A stretch of 33,862 bases of DNA, taken from Candidatus Methanoplasma sp. (GTDB lineage Archaea > Thermoplasmatota > Thermoplasmata > Methanomassiliicoccales > Methanomethylophilaceae). The position numbers and the translations under genes were made by a program. The stretch is taken from the NCBI GenBank assembly GCA_031283015.1, contig JAITCQ010000039.1, positions 1 to 33,862 on the forward strand, read 5' to 3'. Position 1 is the stretch's first letter; the number at the start of each line of letters is the position of its first letter. The notes beneath the pieces were generated by a model. It worked only from the letters and a program-made list of their open reading frames with translations, was not told where the DNA came from and searched no databases. Positions 31,965-33,862 of the stretch are shown here, piece after piece.

Positions 31965-32915
31965 TCACTTGAAATCCTCGGGTATCCCTGCGGCCTCGCC
32001 GCCCATGTCAAAACATCCTATCGCGGCCACGGCGCCGATCGCGCCTCTGGTGCCGGTTATGCTTATGATCAGCACCCCATTCTCTTCCGCCGCTTTGACG
32101 GCGTCCCCCTCCGAGAGGATCTCTGTCTTCGCCCTAACCCCGTATCCCTTCAGCGGATCCGGTATGCTCAGGCCTTTGAACACGGTCATCACGGTGTTCT
32201 CGGAGAACGTTTCCTTCCTGAGGAAATCCCGGCAGTATTCTATGAGCGCGGGTATGTCCTCCTCTTTTACGGCGAAGGATACCGCCGTGGAACAACAGTT
32301 CGTGGTCTTGTCGGGGGCCTTCGGATTCAGTTGGATTATCTTATGTTCGATGAAGCTGCCCACCGGGCAGCCGCTTCCCATTTTCAAAGCGGAGACCCAT
32401 GAAGCACCTTTTTCTTTTGTGTCGGTGTCGTCCACACCCACGATGACCCTGACCGTCTTCGGCGTGATTATGTCCACGTGCGCGGCGTGGGCGCCGCCCA
32501 TCTTGAAATCGTCCGGGTATTCCGTCTGGATGATGTCGGGGCACTGCGCTATGCACGCGCCTATGCCGACCGTGGCTCCCGCGATGCCGTACCAGGTCGT
32601 CCTGACCCTGTCCCCTTCTATCTTCAGGGCCGCCAGGCCCTGGCCTCCGACGTGTTCCGATACCGGGCCGAAACTGAGTTCCTTTTCTCCGATGACCACA
32701 TCCATTATCAGGGTCTGCCCGTCCATGCGTATCGTTTTTATGACGCCGCCGGATCTCCTGCGGTTCACGACGTCCCATTCTCCCGGACCTTTAGAGATGC
32801 ACTTCTCGACTATCTGCGCGATCTCTTTTTCCTCGTCGACCATGGTGAGGAAACCTTTGCAGAACAGTTGGCCGTATCTTTGCCTGACCTCATCCGGCCG
32901 GAGGATCTGCACCAT
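31965..32915 (-). CDS. Probable methanogenesis marker protein 11
   Basis: 316 residues from ATG 32915 (GAGGAG five bases upstream); GTG 32921 overlaps kptA and is an alternative. A central VIVGVDDTDTKEKGASW motif relates it to the TiaS/TCKD kinase-like fold of tRNA-Ile2 agmatidine synthase, but the zinc ribbon and OB regions of TiaS are missing. The length and the flanking pattern (GGAHAAHVDIITP before it, NCCSTAVSFAV and GTRGAIGAVAAIGCFD after) are what I recall of marker 11, a protein found only in methanogens whose function is not known. The family name is from memory and needs a profile search. It is coupled to kptA and uppS. Confidence 0.72.
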   Translation of the reverse strand: MVQILRPDEVRQRYGQLFCKGFLTMVDEEKEIAQIVEKCISKGPGEWDVVNRRRSGGVIKTIRMDGQTLIMDVVIGEKELSFGPVSEHVGGQGLAALKIEGDRVRTTWYGIAGATVGIGACIAQCPDIIQTEYPDDFKMGGAHAAHVDIITPKTVRVIVGVDDTDTKEKGASWVSALKMGSGCPVGSFIEHKIIQLNPKAPDKTTNCCSTAVSFAVKEEDIPALIEYCRDFLRKETFSENTVMTVFKGLSIPDPLKGYGVRAKTEILSEGDAVKAAEENGVLIISITGTRGAIGAVAAIGCFDMGGEAAGIPEDFK

Positions 32916-32917
32916 GG

Positions 32918-33601
32918 TCACTCCTCTTCGTCCTCGATGTAGTCTTCTTCGTCCTCGTCCGGACCGTCATCCTCCGGCTCGGCGACGTACAGGAATTCGG
33001 GGGGGACCTGATCGCAGAGGAACACCGTCTTCGCGGCCTTCCCTATCTCGATCCCCGCGTCGATACACCCCACAGTGTCGATCGCGAGTATCACCGGCTC
33101 CTGCACTCTGACAGACCCGGCCTTAACCGCATCCTTGTACGAAAGGGAGAGGTGCACCATCGCCCTGTCCGACGGGAAGAGGCCGTCCTCTAGCAGTATC
33201 TCGCATTCCTCTTCCGTGGTCGGGAAATAGAGCACATCCGGTATATCGTCCACGGGAAGCCTGAGGCTAAGTTCGATCGTGTGTCCGTACGTTGCCCTCA
33301 CGTCCGCCCCGGATATCTGGTATCTTCCTTTGGGGTCGGTCTCCGCCATCGCCTCGATGTGGTGCGTCCGCAGCCATTTCATCTTCGGGTTCTTCGCTTT
33401 CATGACAGCTACGATGTCCCTCATGTCAACGAACCCCTGCTCGTCCATATCCAGACCGAACTTCCCGTGCCTGAGTATGCCGGCCATCGTCCTGCCCAGT
33501 TTCTCGACCTCGAAGTCGCTCATCAGGAATTTTCCTTCCTCTCCGCATATGGGGCAGCTTTCGTCGCGGAAGTAACCGTGTTCCTCACATTCCCTCATCA
33601 T
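32918..33601 (-). CDS. kptA: RNA 2'-phosphotransferase KptA/Tpt1
   Basis: 227 residues. Tpt1/KptA removes an internal 2'-phosphate from RNA in an NAD-dependent reaction. The N-terminal 20 residues form a zinc-ribbon-like knot (C5, H8, C16, C19). The core begins with LGRTMAGILRHGKFGLDMDEQGFV, the hallmark of the family. The NAD-site segment RYQISGADVRATYGHTIEL and the later VLYFPTTEEECEILLEDGL/VHLSLSY stretches are typical. The C-terminus is strongly acidic (residues 205-227), longer than most. The start, ATGATG at 33601, lies four bases after folD with GGTGA before it. The biological substrate in archaea is not established. Confidence 0.92.
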   Translation of the reverse strand: MMRECEEHGYFRDESCPICGEEGKFLMSDFEVEKLGRTMAGILRHGKFGLDMDEQGFVDMRDIVAVMKAKNPKMKWLRTHHIEAMAETDPKGRYQISGADVRATYGHTIELSLRLPVDDIPDVLYFPTTEEECEILLEDGLFPSDRAMVHLSLSYKDAVKAGSVRVQEPVILAIDTVGCIDAGIEIGKAAKTVFLCDQVPPEFLYVAEPEDDGPDEDEEDYIEDEEE

Positions 33602-33605
33602 TTAA

Positions 33606-33862
33606 TCACCTTAACGCAGCCGTTTTCTCCGCGGCGGCCACCGCATTGGCCATAAGCATGCAGATCGTCATCGGGCCGACGCCCCCGGGTACCGGGGATA
33701 TCGCTGACGCCTTTTTTTTCACAGCCTCGAAATCCACATCCCCGACCAGCTTGGACCCTTTCGGCGAGTCCGGGTCGTCCACCCTGTTCGTACCGACGTC
33801 GATCACGACCGCTCCCTCCTTCACCATATCGGCGGTCACGAAGTTCGCTTTGCCCATCGCCA
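33606..33862 (-). CDS. folD: Methylenetetrahydrofolate dehydrogenase/cyclohydrolase FolD, C-terminal part
   Basis: Only the last 85 residues are in the window; the frame continues beyond base 33862. The NAD(P)-binding domain shows [24 protein letters not shown], the conserved [10 protein letters not shown] and the family signature [14 protein letters not shown]. FolD interconverts methylene- and formyl-tetrahydrofolate in one-carbon metabolism; methanogens of this order are known to carry it in addition to, or instead of, tetrahydromethanopterin enzymes. It is the upstream gene of the kptA-marker 11-uppS-radical SAM operon, four bases ahead of kptA. Confidence 0.95.
   Translation of the reverse strand, partial: AMGKANFVTADMVKEGAVVIDVGTNRVDDPDSPKGSKLVGDVDFEAVKKKASAISPVPGGVGPMTICMLMANAVAAAEKTAALR

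Overview
This window is a block of an archaeal chromosome, most likely from a methanogen of the order Methanomassiliicoccales (Thermoplasmatota). The main clue is a complete fpo operon (F420H2-dehydrogenase-like complex I) that lacks the F420-oxidising subunit gene fpoF and also fpoO, which is the 'headless' layout known from that order. A probable methanogenesis marker 11 gene, ether-lipid genes (carS, a geranylgeranyl-diphosphate synthase, a geranylgeranyl reductase family protein) and Nob1 agree with this. The assignment comes from gene content only. Most genes are on the minus strand, so operons read right to left. The core looks G+C-rich, with short overlaps and clear Shine-Dalgarno (SD) sites.

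Layout, left to right. 1-3120 holds two secreted-protein genes: a fragment cut by the window edge and a 937-residue GLUG-repeat surface protein. 3121-3641 is an A+T-rich spacer. 3642-8636 is smc-scpA-scpB (chromosome condensation), preceded by a 300-bp control region rich in dyads and repeats. 8937-11364 is carS-pyrE-udg-HAD phosphatase. 11424-15431 is an A+T-richer accessory island: an orphan MNT nucleotidyltransferase, a divergent mntA-hepT (HEPN/MNT, type VII) toxin-antitoxin pair, a single-chain GmrSD-like DUF262/DUF1524 protein and about 600 bp with no intact gene. 15432-15890 is nob1 (rRNA processing). 15891-17952 is idsA plus the reductase (archaeal lipid synthesis and saturation).

18098-28516 is the fpo operon in the order A-B-C-D-H-I-J(N)-J(C)-K-L-M-N, almost every junction overlapping or within a few bases. 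It should encode a membrane-bound proton pump fed by reduced ferredoxin or an unknown donor. FpoI is unusually long and carries four complete 4Fe-4S binding motifs instead of two. proC diverges from fpoA. The right end, 29455-33862, is an operon folD-kptA-marker 11-uppS-radical SAM/B12 protein, entering from beyond the window.

The points most worth a second look are the four-cluster FpoI in a headless Fpo complex, the two divergent MNT antitoxin-like genes sharing one HEPN toxin next to a GmrSD-like protein, the dyads at the starts of smc, idsA, the orphan MNT and the DUF262 gene, and the cysteine-ladder GLUG protein. No tRNA, rRNA, CRISPR array or intact insertion sequence was seen.
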